Positions 45,649 to 56,747 are shown, numbered from the stretch's first letter. The stretch is DNA of 64,000 nucleotides from Achromobacter xylosoxidans (GCF_014490035.1 NZ_CP061008.1:4216001-4280000); one strand, 5' to 3'. A program made the numbers and translations. Notes: a model not told the origin generated them from the sequence alone.

Positions 45649-46557
45649 ATGACACTCACAGTAGGTTTCGTGGGCCTGGGCATGATGGGCCTGCCCATGC
45701 TGGAAAACCTCGCCCGCGGCGAGGAGCGCTACAACATCCTGGCGTATGACCGCGACCCCGCGCGCCTGGAGCGCCTGGCGGACCACCCCGCCTGGAACCA
45801 GACGCTCAAACCGGCCGCCGGCCTGCAGGCGCTGGCCGCCTGCGACGTGGTCATCACCATGCTGCCCGACAGCGCCATCACCAACGCGGTGATCGAAGGC
45901 GAACACGGACTGGCGGGCGTGATGCGCCCCGGCTCCGTGCTGCTGGACATGGGTTCGTCCAACCCGGCCGAAACGCTGCGGCTGGCGCCGCTGTTGCGCG
46001 CGGCGGGCGTGACGCTCATCGATGCCCCGGTGTCGGGCGCGGTGGCCAAGGCGGCCGCCGGCACCCTGGCCATCATGGTGGGCGCCGATGCCGACGGCCT
46101 GGCGCGCGTGCGCCCGCTGCTCTCGCGCATGGGCGCTTCGCTCATCCACACCGGCGCCGTGGGTTCCGCCCATGCCATGAAGGCGCTGAACAACTACGTC
46201 TACGCGGCCGGCCTGCTGGCGGCCAGCGAAGCGCTCCTGATCGCGCAGCGCATGGACCTGGACCTGGAGGTGTTCACCGACGTGCTCAACGCCTCCAGCG
46301 GCCGCAACGTCGCCACCGAAACCAAGCTGCGCCAGTTCATCGTGCCCGGCAGCTACAACGGCGGCTTTGCCCTGGCGCTGATGGCCAAGGACCTGCGCAC
46401 CGCCGATGCGCTGCAGACCCTGGCCGGCGTTCCGGCCTCGCAGCTGTCGCTGTGCACGGCGCTGTGGCAGCGCGCGCTTGCCGACATGCCCGCCGGCGTC
46501 GACAACACCGAAATCCACCGCTACCTGCAAGGCCTGGAAGCCCCGGCGCCGGCCTGA
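45649..46557 (+). CDS. NAD(P)-dependent beta-hydroxyacid dehydrogenase (HIBADH family)
   Basis: 302 residues. GFVGLGMMGLPMLENLA is the dinucleotide motif, DAPVSGAVAKAAAGTL the substrate motif, and Lys in HAMKALNNYVYAAG the catalytic residue. Members oxidise 3-hydroxyisobutyrate, tartronate semialdehyde, or similar acids. First gene of an operon with a Bug protein and a DUF1185 protein, suggesting a small hydroxy acid as substrate. Confidence 0.87.
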   Translation: MTLTVGFVGLGMMGLPMLENLARGEERYNILAYDRDPARLERLADHPAWNQTLKPAAGLQALAACDVVITMLPDSAITNAVIEGEHGLAGVMRPGSVLLDMGSSNPAETLRLAPLLRAAGVTLIDAPVSGAVAKAAAGTLAIMVGADADGLARVRPLLSRMGASLIHTGAVGSAHAMKALNNYVYAAGLLAASEALLIAQRMDLDLEVFTDVLNASSGRNVATETKLRQFIVPGSYNGGFALALMAKDLRTADALQTLAGVPASQLSLCTALWQRALADMPAGVDNTEIHRYLQGLEAPAPA

Positions 46558-46599
46558 AGCGCCGGACGCCAACGATAACGAGATCCACAGGAGACAAGC

Positions 46600-47565
46600 A
46601 TGAAACGATCCGCCGCCGCGCTTGCGCTGGCGCTGGTTCTGGGCGCGCCGCTCGCGCCCGCCGGCGCCGCGGGCTATCCCGACCACCCCATCCGCATGGT
46701 CGTGCCCTTTCCGCCAGGCAGCATCACCGACGTGGTGGCCCGCAGCCTGGGTAAGGCCATGGCCGACGATTTGGGCCAGCCGGTTGTGGTGGAGAACAAG
46801 CCCGGCGCCAACGGCATCATCGGCACCCACGACGTGGCCCGCGCCAAGCCCGACGGCTACACCCTGGTGGTGGTGGGCGTGTCCACGGCGGCCAGCGGCG
46901 TGAGCCTGTTCAAGGACCTGCCCTACAACCCCGCCACCGACCTCGCGCCCATCGGCGCCGTCGCCGAAACGCCCTATCTGCTGGTGGGTTCGCCGCGCAT
47001 GCCGGGCACCCAGGTATCCGATCTGTTTGCCTACGGCGCCCAGCATCCGGGCAAGCTGACCTATGCCTATGGCTCGGGCAGCGCGCAGGTGTTCGGCGCC
47101 AAGCTGGCGGCCATGGGCAAGATCAACGTCACGCCCGTACCTTATCGCGGCGGTCCGCAGGCGCTCACCGACGTCATCGGCGGCACCGTCGACCTTACCT
47201 TCACCGATCTGGCCAACGGCCTGCAGCAGGCGCGCGCCGGCAAGGTCAAGACCTACGGCGTCAGCACCCCCGAACGCTTTCCGCTGGCCCCGGACATTCC
47301 CACGCTCAACGAAACCGGCGCCGCCGGCTTCGACCTGACCGTGTGGTTCGGCCTGATGGGTCCGGCCGGCCTGCCCGCGCCCGTGGTCGCACGCCTGTCG
47401 CAATCGCTGGACAAGGCCCTGGCCAACGGCGAACTCAGGCAGACCTATGAACGCCAGGGCCTGACCGTCAAGCAGCAGACCCCGGCCGAATTCGGCGGCT
47501 TCGTGCGCGCCGAGATCGACAAATGGGCCGCCATCGTCAAGGAAACCGGCATTCCGCCGCAATAG
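46600..47565 (+). CDS. Bug-family periplasmic substrate-binding protein
   Basis: 321 residues, signal peptide ending APAGAA, then YPDHPIRMVVPFPPGSITDV and VVENKPGANGIIGT, diagnostic of the Bug/TctC family that is greatly expanded in Alcaligenaceae. It binds a carboxylate for a tripartite tricarboxylate-type importer. No TctAB membrane genes are present, as is common for orphan Bug genes. Confidence 0.92.
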   Translation: MKRSAAALALALVLGAPLAPAGAAGYPDHPIRMVVPFPPGSITDVVARSLGKAMADDLGQPVVVENKPGANGIIGTHDVARAKPDGYTLVVVGVSTAASGVSLFKDLPYNPATDLAPIGAVAETPYLLVGSPRMPGTQVSDLFAYGAQHPGKLTYAYGSGSAQVFGAKLAAMGKINVTPVPYRGGPQALTDVIGGTVDLTFTDLANGLQQARAGKVKTYGVSTPERFPLAPDIPTLNETGAAGFDLTVWFGLMGPAGLPAPVVARLSQSLDKALANGELRQTYERQGLTVKQQTPAEFGGFVRAEIDKWAAIVKETGIPPQ

Positions 47566-47601
47566 ACCGCCCTCTTTCAACCGCTACCAGGAATTCCCCG
47601 C

Positions 47602-48183
47602 ATGTCGCTGATCGATATCCGCAAACGCTGCCTCATCGTCGAGACCACGTATCACGAGAACGGCCCGGCCCCCGAACGCCCGCTCAAGCTGGCGGCTTCC
47701 TGCGCCGTCATCCGCAATCCCTACGCCGGCCGCTACGAACCGGACCTGATGCCCTTCATGGCGGAACTGCGCAGCCTGGGTACGCTGCTGGCGACCGAGC
47801 TGGTCGAGACGCTGGGCGGCAAGGACCAGATCGAGGTCTACAGCAAGGCCGCCATCGTCGGCCTGGACGGCGAAATGGAGCATGGCGCGGTCTGGCACGA
47901 GGCCGGCGGCTGGGCCATGCGCAGCGTGCTGGGCGAACCCCGCGCCATGGTGCCCGCCGTCAAGGCCGTGGCCGTGGCTGGCTACCGCATGATGGTGCCG
48001 GTGCACTACATCCACGCTTCGTATGTGCGCAGCCACTTCAACAGCATCGAGATCGGCATCCAGGATGCGCCGCGCGCCAACGAGATCCTGTTCGCCCTGG
48101 TCATGGGCACGGGCGGCCGGGTGCATTCGCGGCTGGGCGGACTGACCAAGGAAGCCGTGTCCGTGCACGACGGACAGCGCTAG
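47602..48183 (+). CDS. Amino acid synthesis family protein (DUF1185/PF06684)
   Basis: 193 residues, matching the AA_synth family (YHENGPAPERPLKLAASCAV; RNPYAGRYEPDLMPFM; GEMEHGAVWHEAGG; VPVHYIHASYVRSHF). Function is not well established; members often occur with amidase, Bug or hydantoin/ureide-type genes. It ends 6 bp from the facing GntR stop. Confidence 0.82.
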   Translation: MSLIDIRKRCLIVETTYHENGPAPERPLKLAASCAVIRNPYAGRYEPDLMPFMAELRSLGTLLATELVETLGGKDQIEVYSKAAIVGLDGEMEHGAVWHEAGGWAMRSVLGEPRAMVPAVKAVAVAGYRMMVPVHYIHASYVRSHFNSIEIGIQDAPRANEILFALVMGTGGRVHSRLGGLTKEAVSVHDGQR

Positions 48184-48189
48184 GGAGAC

Positions 48190-48879
48190 TCAGGCGCCCG
48201 GGATCGTCAGAGACAGGCCCGCGCGGTCGGCCACGTTGCAGATATGGGCGCGCATGGCGCGGCGCGCGGCGTCGGCGGAACCGGTAGCCAGCGCGTCGAT
48301 GATGGCCGCGTGCTCGTAGATCGGCTCGCGCACGCGCGCCGGATCGGCGAACGCGACCTGCCGGCTGCCGTCCACCACTTCGGCGATGTTCTCGGCCAGG
48401 TCCAGCAGCATGGGGCTGCCGGCGATCTCGTACAGGCAGGCGTGGAAGGCGCGGTCGCCTTCCGACATGGCCACCAGGTCGCCAGCGTCGGCGGCCTGCT
48501 CCATGTGCGTGATGGTGGCGCGCAGGCGGGCCAGCCCCGCCTGGGTGACGACGCCCGCGGCCAGGCCGGCGGCCAGCTCCTCCAGCTGGTTGCGCACCAG
48601 ATAGACGTCGCGCAAGGCATAGCGGCCCTGGAAGCGCCAGCGGCCGTAGGCGCTGCCCAGGCCTTTTTCGCCGGGCCGGGCGATGAACACGCCGCGGCCA
48701 GCTTCGCTGCGCAGCAGTCCCAGCCCTTCCAGCATGGTGATGGCCTCGCGCAGCGAGGCGCGGCTCACGCCCAGTTCCTCGGCCAACTGGCGCTGCCCCG
48801 GCAGCTTGCCGGCCTCGGCCCAATCGCGCTGGCGGATGCGGGCCTGCAACTGCTGGGCTATGTGTTCGACGGTGTTCAT
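48190..48879 (-). CDS. GntR-family regulator, FadR subfamily
   Basis: 229 residues: N-terminal winged helix (KLPGQRQLAEELGVSRASLR; GLLRSEAGRGVFI) and a C-terminal all-helical FCD domain with acidic/His metal-site residues (FHACLYEIAGS; HAAIIDALATGS). It is divergent from the amidase-ABC operon. A 17-bp operator occurs 84 bp upstream of its start and again before the ABC binding-protein gene. Confidence 0.9.
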   Translation of the reverse strand: MNTVEHIAQQLQARIRQRDWAEAGKLPGQRQLAEELGVSRASLREAITMLEGLGLLRSEAGRGVFIARPGEKGLGSAYGRWRFQGRYALRDVYLVRNQLEELAAGLAAGVVTQAGLARLRATITHMEQAADAGDLVAMSEGDRAFHACLYEIAGSPMLLDLAENIAEVVDGSRQVAFADPARVREPIYEHAAIIDALATGSADAARRAMRAHICNVADRAGLSLTIPGA

Positions 48880-48962
48880 CGCGGAATTCTCAAGGCAGGG
48901 GTGCGCGGCTACCGCCCGGTTTGGCGTTGACAGCCATATACTGCCTGGGCATTATGACATTC

Positions 48963-48979
48963 AACTGGTCTGACCGGTT
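48963..48979. promoter_or_regulatory. GntR operator, copy 1 (gntR/amidase gap)
   Basis: AACTGGTC-T-GACCGGTT, an odd-length inverted repeat with one mismatch, of the TGGTC-N-GACCA form common for FadR-type GntR proteins. It lies between the divergent gntR and amidase starts. Confidence 0.75.
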
Positions 48980-49053
48980 TGGATAAAGCCGTACTGCAAA
49001 GCGCCCCGGCACGGCCGCGGGCCCCACGCACTCTCTCGTACATAGCGCCGCTC

Positions 49054-50625
<1,572 letters not shown>

Positions 50626-50681
50626 CGCCGCCGCCGTGGCCGGCGCCATCGCCGGTCCCGGTCTCCATGCTGGTAAGCCCT

Positions 50682-50698
50682 AACTGGTCAGACCGGTA
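50682..50698. promoter_or_regulatory. GntR operator, copy 2 (ABC importer promoter)
   Basis: AACTGGTC-A-GACCGGTA, the same 17-bp element as at 48963, located 96 bp upstream of the binding-protein start in a 168-bp gap after the amidase gene. It marks a second promoter in the operon. Confidence 0.75.
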
Positions 50699-50793
50699 CT
50701 ACAAGATTACAAACAAGCAGAGTTCCCGCCCGCCGACGCCTCGCCCGCGCGAGCGACGGCATCGCCGTTGATCCTTTCCAAAAGGAAACCACG

Positions 50794-51999
50794 ATGAAAC
50801 TGCTCCGCTTAGCCGCAGCCGTATCCGCGGTCGTACTTGCCTCTGCCGCCCACGGCGCCGATCCTGTCGTCATCGGCGTGAGCATCGCGCAGTCCCCGCC
50901 CGGCTCGGTGGTGCAAGGCACCCAGGTGAAGGACGGCGTGGAAATCATCGCCAAGATGATCAACGACAAGGGCGGCGTGCTGGGCCGGCCGCTGAAGATC
51001 GTCTACGAAGACAACCAGGGCATTCCGGAAAAAGGCCGCGCGGCGGCCGAGAAACTGATCTCGCGCGACAAGGTCGTGGCCGTGACGGGCGGCCACCAAA
51101 GCTCGGTCTGCCTGGCCGAAATCGAAGTCGCGCACCGCTACAAGGTGCCCTACGTCAACACCAATTGCTGGTCCGACGACGTGCGCGCCAAGGGCTATCC
51201 GGAAGTCTTCAATCCGGCCAACTACAACACCCGCGTCTCCAGCGCCATGGCCGACACCATCGCGGCGCTGAAGGTCAAGAACGTGATCGCCTTCGCCGAG
51301 AACACCGACTACGGTATCGGCCAGGCCAAGCTGCTGGGCGAGTTCCTCAAGAAGGCCGCGCCGCAGACCCAGTACAAGTACGTGGCGCTGGACCGCGCCG
51401 GCAAGGACTTCACGCCGGCCGTGCTGCCGTTGCGCGCAAGCCCGCCGGACCTGGTGGTCAACATCATGCTGCCGCCGGCCGCCTACATCCTGATGAACCA
51501 GCTCTACGAACAAGGCGTGGCGCCCAGCGCCAAGACCTGGTTCTACGACGGCGCCGGCATCGCCGACTATCCGGACTTCTGGAAGAACGTGAAGGAAGCC
51601 GGCAAGTACATGCTGGCCTTCGGCCTTTACCACCCGCAGATGCCCATGCCGCAGATGGGCCTGGACGTGGCCGCCACTTACCAGAAGCAGGCCAAGACCG
51701 AACCCAACCGCCTGATCTTCCAGGCCGCGGACTCGGTGCTCCTGATCGCCCGCGCCATCGAAGAGGCCAAGTCCACCGACAGCGCCGCCATCATCAAGGC
51801 GCTGCAAGGCATGCAGTTCGAAGGCGTGCGCGGCAAGTTCGGGTTCTCGCAGCAGCCCGGCTACACCTACCAGCAGTGGGTCGACATTCCCTACGTCACC
51901 TATCAGCTGACCGAGGTGGACCAGCCACTGAGCAAGACGACGCTGATCCAGGCCACCGGCCAGCCGCTGCAGGTCGACAAGCTGGTCAAACCGAAATAG
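50794..51999 (+). CDS. Branched-chain amino acid/amide-type ABC transporter substrate-binding protein
   Basis: 401 residues with a signal peptide (ending SAAHG), a type I periplasmic binding fold (DPVVIGVSIAQSPPGSVV; VYEDNQGIPEKGRAAAEKLI; VAVTGGHQSSVCLAE). LivJ-like family; ligands range from amino acids to urea, amides and aromatic acids. aaaagg precedes ATG. The GntR operator lies upstream. Confidence 0.9.
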   Translation: MKLLRLAAAVSAVVLASAAHGADPVVIGVSIAQSPPGSVVQGTQVKDGVEIIAKMINDKGGVLGRPLKIVYEDNQGIPEKGRAAAEKLISRDKVVAVTGGHQSSVCLAEIEVAHRYKVPYVNTNCWSDDVRAKGYPEVFNPANYNTRVSSAMADTIAALKVKNVIAFAENTDYGIGQAKLLGEFLKKAAPQTQYKYVALDRAGKDFTPAVLPLRASPPDLVVNIMLPPAAYILMNQLYEQGVAPSAKTWFYDGAGIADYPDFWKNVKEAGKYMLAFGLYHPQMPMPQMGLDVAATYQKQAKTEPNRLIFQAADSVLLIARAIEEAKSTDSAAIIKALQGMQFEGVRGKFGFSQQPGYTYQQWVDIPYVTYQLTEVDQPLSKTTLIQATGQPLQVDKLVKPK

Positions 52000-52081
52000 T
52001 GGCGCCCCCACGCTGCGTCTTCGGCTTGCTGCCCCGACAGCAAGAAGGCTGGATCGCCTCCACGCCGTGACCGCAACACGC

Positions 52082-52100
52082 GCCGGGGCCCCGCCCCGGC
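52082..52100 (+). other. GC-rich hairpin between binding protein and permease genes
   Basis: A perfect 8-bp stem (gccggggc / gccccggc) with a 3-nt loop in the 116-bp gap. No T run. It probably stabilises the upstream transcript or partly stops transcription, giving more binding protein than permease. Confidence 0.5.
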
Positions 52101-52115
52101 GCCAGGGAGAATCGA

Positions 52116-53006
52116 GTGCTGGCATTGGACCTGTTCGTCAACGGCCTGATCATCGGCCTGTACTACGCGCTGATGGCGGTCGGCCTGACCATGATCTTCG
52201 GCATCCTGAAGGTCGTGAACTTCGCCCATGGCGAGTTCTACATGATAGGCGCCTACACCTACACCCTGGTGTCGCTGGCCCTGGGCGTACCCCCCTGGCT
52301 GGCGCTGCCGGTCGCGGCCGCCGCTGGCGCGCTGCTGGGCTGGGCCACGGAACGCTGGCTGATGCGTCCGCTGTATGCGGGCTACGGCTCCTGGGGGCTG
52401 ATGAAGGACGAGTACGCGGTGGTCGTTACCTTCGGCCTGTCGCTGCTGCTGATCAACCTGGTGGACAAGGTCGTGGGCCCCTACCCCATGCGCGGCCCGG
52501 CGCTGTCCGACGTGACGCGCATGGCGATCGGCCCCTTCATGATGAGCGGCCAGAAGCTGATCACCGCGGGCCTGTCCATCGTGCTGCTGATCGGGCTGGC
52601 GCTCTTCATCAAGCGCTCGCTGTGGGGCCGGCAGGTGCAGGCGGTGGCGCAGAACCGGCTGGGCGCCTCTATCGCCGGCATCGACACGGCGCGCGCCAGC
52701 AGCATCATCTTCATGGCCTCCGGCGTGCTGGCGGCGCTGGCCGGCGCGCTGCTGGCGCCGGTCATCAACCCGGCGCCGGACGTGGGCGCGTTTCCGGCGA
52801 TCAAGTCCTATGTGATCGTGGTCATAGGCGGCATGGGCTCGATTCCCGGCAGCATCGTCGCGGCGCTGGCGCTGGGGGTGCTGGAGAGCTTCGGCGCGGT
52901 CTACCTGTCCTATGACTACCGCGACACCTTCGGCCTGGCCTTGCTGATCCTGATCCTGCTGTTCCGGCCCAAGGGCCTGTTCGGCGAGCGCGCGCGGGAG
53001 GTCTGA
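52116..53006 (+). CDS. ABC transporter permease, LivH family
   Basis: 296 residues, about eight TM segments, GTG start with cagggaga upstream. Family motifs MAVGLTMIFGILKVVNFAHG and VVIGGMGSIPGSIVAAL are present. One half of the membrane channel of the importer. Confidence 0.93.
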   Translation: MLALDLFVNGLIIGLYYALMAVGLTMIFGILKVVNFAHGEFYMIGAYTYTLVSLALGVPPWLALPVAAAAGALLGWATERWLMRPLYAGYGSWGLMKDEYAVVVTFGLSLLLINLVDKVVGPYPMRGPALSDVTRMAIGPFMMSGQKLITAGLSIVLLIGLALFIKRSLWGRQVQAVAQNRLGASIAGIDTARASSIIFMASGVLAALAGALLAPVINPAPDVGAFPAIKSYVIVVIGGMGSIPGSIVAALALGVLESFGAVYLSYDYRDTFGLALLILILLFRPKGLFGERAREV

Positions 53007-53008
53007 AC

Positions 53009-53989
53009 ATGGATCCGCTGACCCATCCCAATCTGCTGCGCAACAAACTCACCCAGGAAATGCGGCTGTCGCTGGCGTTCCTGGCCGTGCTGGCCCTGCT
53101 GCCGCTGGGCGTGTCCTCGCCGTACTGGCTGGGCGTGCTGATCGTCAGCATGTACTTCGCCATGCTGGCCTGCGGCTGGAACCTGCTGGCGGGCTATGCC
53201 GGCCAGTTCTCGCTGGCGCCGGCCGCCTTCGCCATGCTGGGCGGCTACACCACTGGTCTCCTGGCCTATCACTGGCAGGTGCCGCTGTGGCTGGGCCTGC
53301 CGCTGTCCGCGGTGGTGCCCGGACTGATCGGCTTGGTGCTGGGCCGCATCGTGCTGCGTCTGTCCGGGCCCTACCTGGCGCTGACCACGCTGTCCTTCGC
53401 CGAGATCGTGCGCCTGGTGATCTACAACTCCATCGACTTCACGCGGGGCGACCAGGGTCTGCACGTGCCGGCGCTGCTGGAGAGCCGCGTGGGCAACTAT
53501 TACCTGTTCCTGGCCGCGCTGGCGGCGGTGACGCTGCTGATCTTCCTGCTGCTGCGGGCGCGCCCGGGGCGCTTCCTGCAGGCCATCCGCGACGACGAGA
53601 TCGGCGCGGCCAGCCGCGGCATCGACGTGGTGCGCTACAAGACGCTGGCGTTCCTGGTCAGCTGCGCCATCTGCGGCTTCGCCGGCGGCCTGTACGGCAC
53701 CTTCGCGCAGCTGGTCAGCCCGGAACTCGGCATCGTGACGCAGACCGGCATGGTGATTGCCATGGTGGTGATCGGCGGCATGGGCACGCTGGTCGGGCCG
53801 CTCCTGGGTGCGGTGCTGGTGTACGTCGCGTCGGAACTGCTGCGCGACGCGGGCAACATCCAGATGATCGTATTCGCGCTGCTGGTCATCATCTTCGCGC
53901 GCTTCTTCCGCGAAGGGCTGTGGGGCCTGGCGCGCCGCGCCTTCCTGCGCCGATCCAGCGACGCCCGCGCCAGCGCCAGGGGGGCCTGA
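53009..53989 (+). CDS. ABC transporter permease, LivM family
   Basis: 326 residues, multiple TM segments; LAGYAGQFSLAPAAFAMLGG and VVIGGMGTLVGPLLGAVLV are LivM motifs. It pairs with the LivH-like permease 2 bp upstream. Its stop overlaps the next ATG (TGATG). Confidence 0.93.
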   Translation: MDPLTHPNLLRNKLTQEMRLSLAFLAVLALLPLGVSSPYWLGVLIVSMYFAMLACGWNLLAGYAGQFSLAPAAFAMLGGYTTGLLAYHWQVPLWLGLPLSAVVPGLIGLVLGRIVLRLSGPYLALTTLSFAEIVRLVIYNSIDFTRGDQGLHVPALLESRVGNYYLFLAALAAVTLLIFLLLRARPGRFLQAIRDDEIGAASRGIDVVRYKTLAFLVSCAICGFAGGLYGTFAQLVSPELGIVTQTGMVIAMVVIGGMGTLVGPLLGAVLVYVASELLRDAGNIQMIVFALLVIIFARFFREGLWGLARRAFLRRSSDARASARGA

Positions 53990-54726
53990 TGCCACTGCTG
54001 CAGATATCCGGAATACAAAAACGCTTCGGCGGCCTGCTGGCCGTGAACGGCGCGGGCATGGACGTCGCCGACGGCGAGCTGCTGGGACTGATCGGCCCCA
54101 ACGGCTCCGGCAAGACCACCCTGCTCAATGTGCTGTCCGGCCACCTGGCGGCGGACGCGGGACAGGTGCTGCTGGACGGCCGCAGCGTGATGGGCCTGAA
54201 TCCCACGCGGCTGACGCGGCTGGGCGTGCTGCGCATGTTCCAGATGACCCGCGTCTTCAACCGGGTCAGCGCCTATGACAACCTGATCGTGTGCGGGCTG
54301 GCCATGGGCCTGGACGAAACGGCCGCAAGCCGCCGCGCGCTGGATCTGCTGGACGAGCTCAAGCTGGCCCACGTCATGCACCTGGACGCCGGACAGCTAT
54401 CGGGCGGACAGAAGAAGCTGTTGGAGTTCGGCGCCTGCTTCATGGCGCAGCCGCGCATCGCGCTGCTGGACGAGCCCTTCGCCGCGGTGCATCCGGTCAT
54501 GAAGGAAACCATGTCGGAATTCATCCGCCGCCGCAACCAGAGCGGCCAGACCTTCATCCTGGTCAGCCACGACATGCCGGTGGTGGTGGACTTGTGCCCG
54601 CGCTCGGTGTGCATGAACGCCGGCCGCGTGCTGGCCGACGGCCCCACGCAGCAGGTGCTGCGCGAACCCGCGGTGATCGAAGCCTATCTGGGCGAACCGG
54701 GACAAGAGGAGCAGGACCATGCCTGA
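53989..54726 (+). CDS. ABC transporter ATP-binding protein, LivG family
   Basis: 245 residues: Walker A GPNGSGKTT, signature LSGGQKKLLEFG, Walker B RIALLDEPFAAVHP, switch ILVSHDMPVV. In the Walker B extension the usual AGVNP is AAVHP. It overlaps livF by 8 bp. Confidence 0.92.
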   Translation: MPLLQISGIQKRFGGLLAVNGAGMDVADGELLGLIGPNGSGKTTLLNVLSGHLAADAGQVLLDGRSVMGLNPTRLTRLGVLRMFQMTRVFNRVSAYDNLIVCGLAMGLDETAASRRALDLLDELKLAHVMHLDAGQLSGGQKKLLEFGACFMAQPRIALLDEPFAAVHPVMKETMSEFIRRRNQSGQTFILVSHDMPVVVDLCPRSVCMNAGRVLADGPTQQVLREPAVIEAYLGEPGQEEQDHA

Positions 54727-55453
54727 CACGCTGCTCGCCATGGAAGGCGTGACCGCGGGCTACATGGGCGACATCGACGTGCTGCGCAACGTCTCGCTCA
54801 CGGTGCAGGCCGGCCGCATCAGCGGCCTGATCGGCCTGAACGGCGCGGGCAAGTCCACGCTGATGAAAGCCATCTGCGGCTTCCTGCGGCCCAAGTCCGG
54901 CCGCGTCACGCGCGCCGGGCGCGACATCTCGGGCCAGCCGCCGCACCGCATGATCGACGACGGCCTCTGGTACATCCCGCAGGAGTCCAGCCTGTTCCCC
55001 TACCTGACGGTGGAAGAGAACCTGCGCCTGCCGCTGGAAGGCCGGCGCAAGCGCTACGGCGACGTGCTGGAGCCGCGCTTCAAGGAAACGCTGGAGCGCT
55101 TTCCGGTGCTGAAGGAAAAGCTCAAGGACCAGGCCGGCAACCTGTCCGGCGGCCAGCAGAAATCGCTGGAATTCGCCAAGGCCTACATGGTGCAGCCGCA
55201 GGTCTGCCTGATCGACGAGCCCAGCATCGGCCTGGCGCCGCGCGTCGCGGCCGAAGTCTTCCAATGGATCCGCGCCTTCGCCGACGCCGGCATGGGCATC
55301 CTGCTGGTGGACCACAACGTGCGCCGGGTGGTGGCCATGTCCAACCACATCTACGTGCTGAGCCTGGGCGAGATCACCGCCTCGGGTTCGCCGGAGGACT
55401 TCGCCGGCGACCTGCACGAGCAGGTGCGCGAATGGCTGGGGATCAATTTCTGA
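54719..55453 (+). CDS. ABC transporter ATP-binding protein, LivF family
   Basis: 244 residues: Walker A GLNGAGKST, signature LSGGQQKSLEFAKA, Walker B VCLIDEPSIGLAPR, switch LLVDHNVRRVV. Second ATPase of the importer. Its stop overlaps the ATG of the AllA-like gene. Confidence 0.93.
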   Translation: MPDTLLAMEGVTAGYMGDIDVLRNVSLTVQAGRISGLIGLNGAGKSTLMKAICGFLRPKSGRVTRAGRDISGQPPHRMIDDGLWYIPQESSLFPYLTVEENLRLPLEGRRKRYGDVLEPRFKETLERFPVLKEKLKDQAGNLSGGQQKSLEFAKAYMVQPQVCLIDEPSIGLAPRVAAEVFQWIRAFADAGMGILLVDHNVRRVVAMSNHIYVLSLGEITASGSPEDFAGDLHEQVREWLGINF

Positions 55454-55950
55454 TGGCCGCCCGCACCCTGATCGCCCAGCCCCTGACACCCGAGACCTTC
55501 GCTCCCTATGGCGAGGTCGTCAGCAGCGCCGGCCGCGCCGGCCGTTCCATCAACGCCGGCACCTCGCTGCGGGTGGAAATGGGCGAACCCGATCTGCTGG
55601 ACGCGGAAGGCCGGCCTTCGCTATCGGTTTTCCGTGCGCAGGCGATCGCCCTGCCCTTTGCCGCGCGCATGCTGGAACGCCACAGGCTGGGCAGCCAGAC
55701 CTTCCTGCCGCTGGCAGGCACGCCTTATGTGGTGCTGGTGGCACTGGGCGCGGAGGCGCCGGACCTGGCCACGCTGCGCGCCTTCATGGCGGGCGCGGGC
55801 GTGGGCATCACGCTGCGCAGGGATGTCTGGCACCACCCGCTGATGGCGCTGGCGGACGGCGAATTCGCCGTGCTGGAGCGCGCAGGCCCCACGGTGGATT
55901 GCGAAGTGATCGATCTGCCGGATGCGCCCTGGACCATCCAGGCCGCCTGA
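55453..55950 (+). CDS. Ureidoglycolate lyase-family protein (AllA-like)
   Basis: 165 residues, AllA cupin family: PLTPETFAPYGEVV near the start and LRRDVWHHPLMALADG in the core. AllA splits ureidoglycolate to glyoxylate and urea in purine/allantoin breakdown. It is translationally coupled to the ABC importer. No allantoinase or allantoate hydrolase is in the window, so the substrate may be a different ureido acid. It ends 1 bp from a convergent gene. Confidence 0.85.
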   Translation: MAARTLIAQPLTPETFAPYGEVVSSAGRAGRSINAGTSLRVEMGEPDLLDAEGRPSLSVFRAQAIALPFAARMLERHRLGSQTFLPLAGTPYVVLVALGAEAPDLATLRAFMAGAGVGITLRRDVWHHPLMALADGEFAVLERAGPTVDCEVIDLPDAPWTIQAA

Positions 55951-55951
55951 A

Positions 55952-56581
55952 CTACACCGTACGCCGCCAGACGCTGGCCAGCCAGGGCTGTTGCTCGCGC
56001 GGCAGGCCCTGCGGCCGGTAGTAGTGTTCCAGCGCCTCGAAGCCGGCCGCCGTCAGCAGCGCGCTCCAGCCTTCCAGGTCATGGTAGGCGCCGTAGCGCC
56101 CGCGGTTCCAGCCTTCCTGGTTGCCGCCGCGCGGGTTGGAGCTGAACAGCACGCCGCGCGGCTTGAGCGCGCCGTGCAAGGCGCGCAGCACCTGCGGCAG
56201 TTCCTGGCCAGGCACGTGGAACAAGGCGGCGTTGGCAAAGATGCCGTCGAAGCGCTCTGGCGGCAACGCCAGGCGCAGGAAGTCCTGCTGCCAGACCTCG
56301 CAGCCAGTGGCCTGCCGCGCCATCTCGACGAAGCGCGGCGTCCCGTCCAGGCCGACCGGCCGGTGGCCCAGGGCCGCGAACGTTTTCAGGTCGCGGCCCG
56401 GCCCGCAGCCGAAATCCAGGATGTCGTAGGGAGGATCGCCTTCGATGTGGCGCAGAAGCGCCGCAATGTTCTGGCTGACGTCATGGTCGCGCGTGCCGGC
56501 CTCGAACGATTCCGCGTTCTCTTGGTAGTGCGCGACGGTCAGGGAGCTGATCTTGGCGAGGTCTTCGGCGTCGAGTTTCAT
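55952..56581 (-). CDS. SAM-dependent methyltransferase
   Basis: 209 residues, class I methyltransferase: motif I ILDFGCGPGRDLKTFAALGH, then PVGLDGTPRFVEMA and FDGIFANAALFHVP. The substrate is unknown. A tight convergent arrangement with the AllA-like gene and no terminator between. Confidence 0.83.
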   Translation of the reverse strand: MKLDAEDLAKISSLTVAHYQENAESFEAGTRDHDVSQNIAALLRHIEGDPPYDILDFGCGPGRDLKTFAALGHRPVGLDGTPRFVEMARQATGCEVWQQDFLRLALPPERFDGIFANAALFHVPGQELPQVLRALHGALKPRGVLFSSNPRGGNQEGWNRGRYGAYHDLEGWSALLTAAGFEALEHYYRPQGLPREQQPWLASVWRRTV

Positions 56582-56691
56582 GGGGTGATTGTGCCGCAAA
56601 AAACCGCATGCGGCCGTCGCCGGAAGCCGGCTCCGTCCGGCTGCCTGGCAACCGGGCGGATCCGTCTCAACCTGCGCAAGCTTCCCATGGA

Positions 56692-56726
56692 GTGTCAGAC
56701 GCCGGCAGTGCGCCAGCGTCGGACAC
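56692..56726 (-). terminator. Candidate terminator hairpin after pckG
   Basis: An 11-bp stem (gtgtcagacgc / gcgtcggacac, one mismatch) with a 13-nt loop, 22 bp beyond the pckG stop. No clear T run, so moderate support. Confidence 0.4.
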
Positions 56727-56747
56727 CCTCTCGACGCCCTGCCGGCC

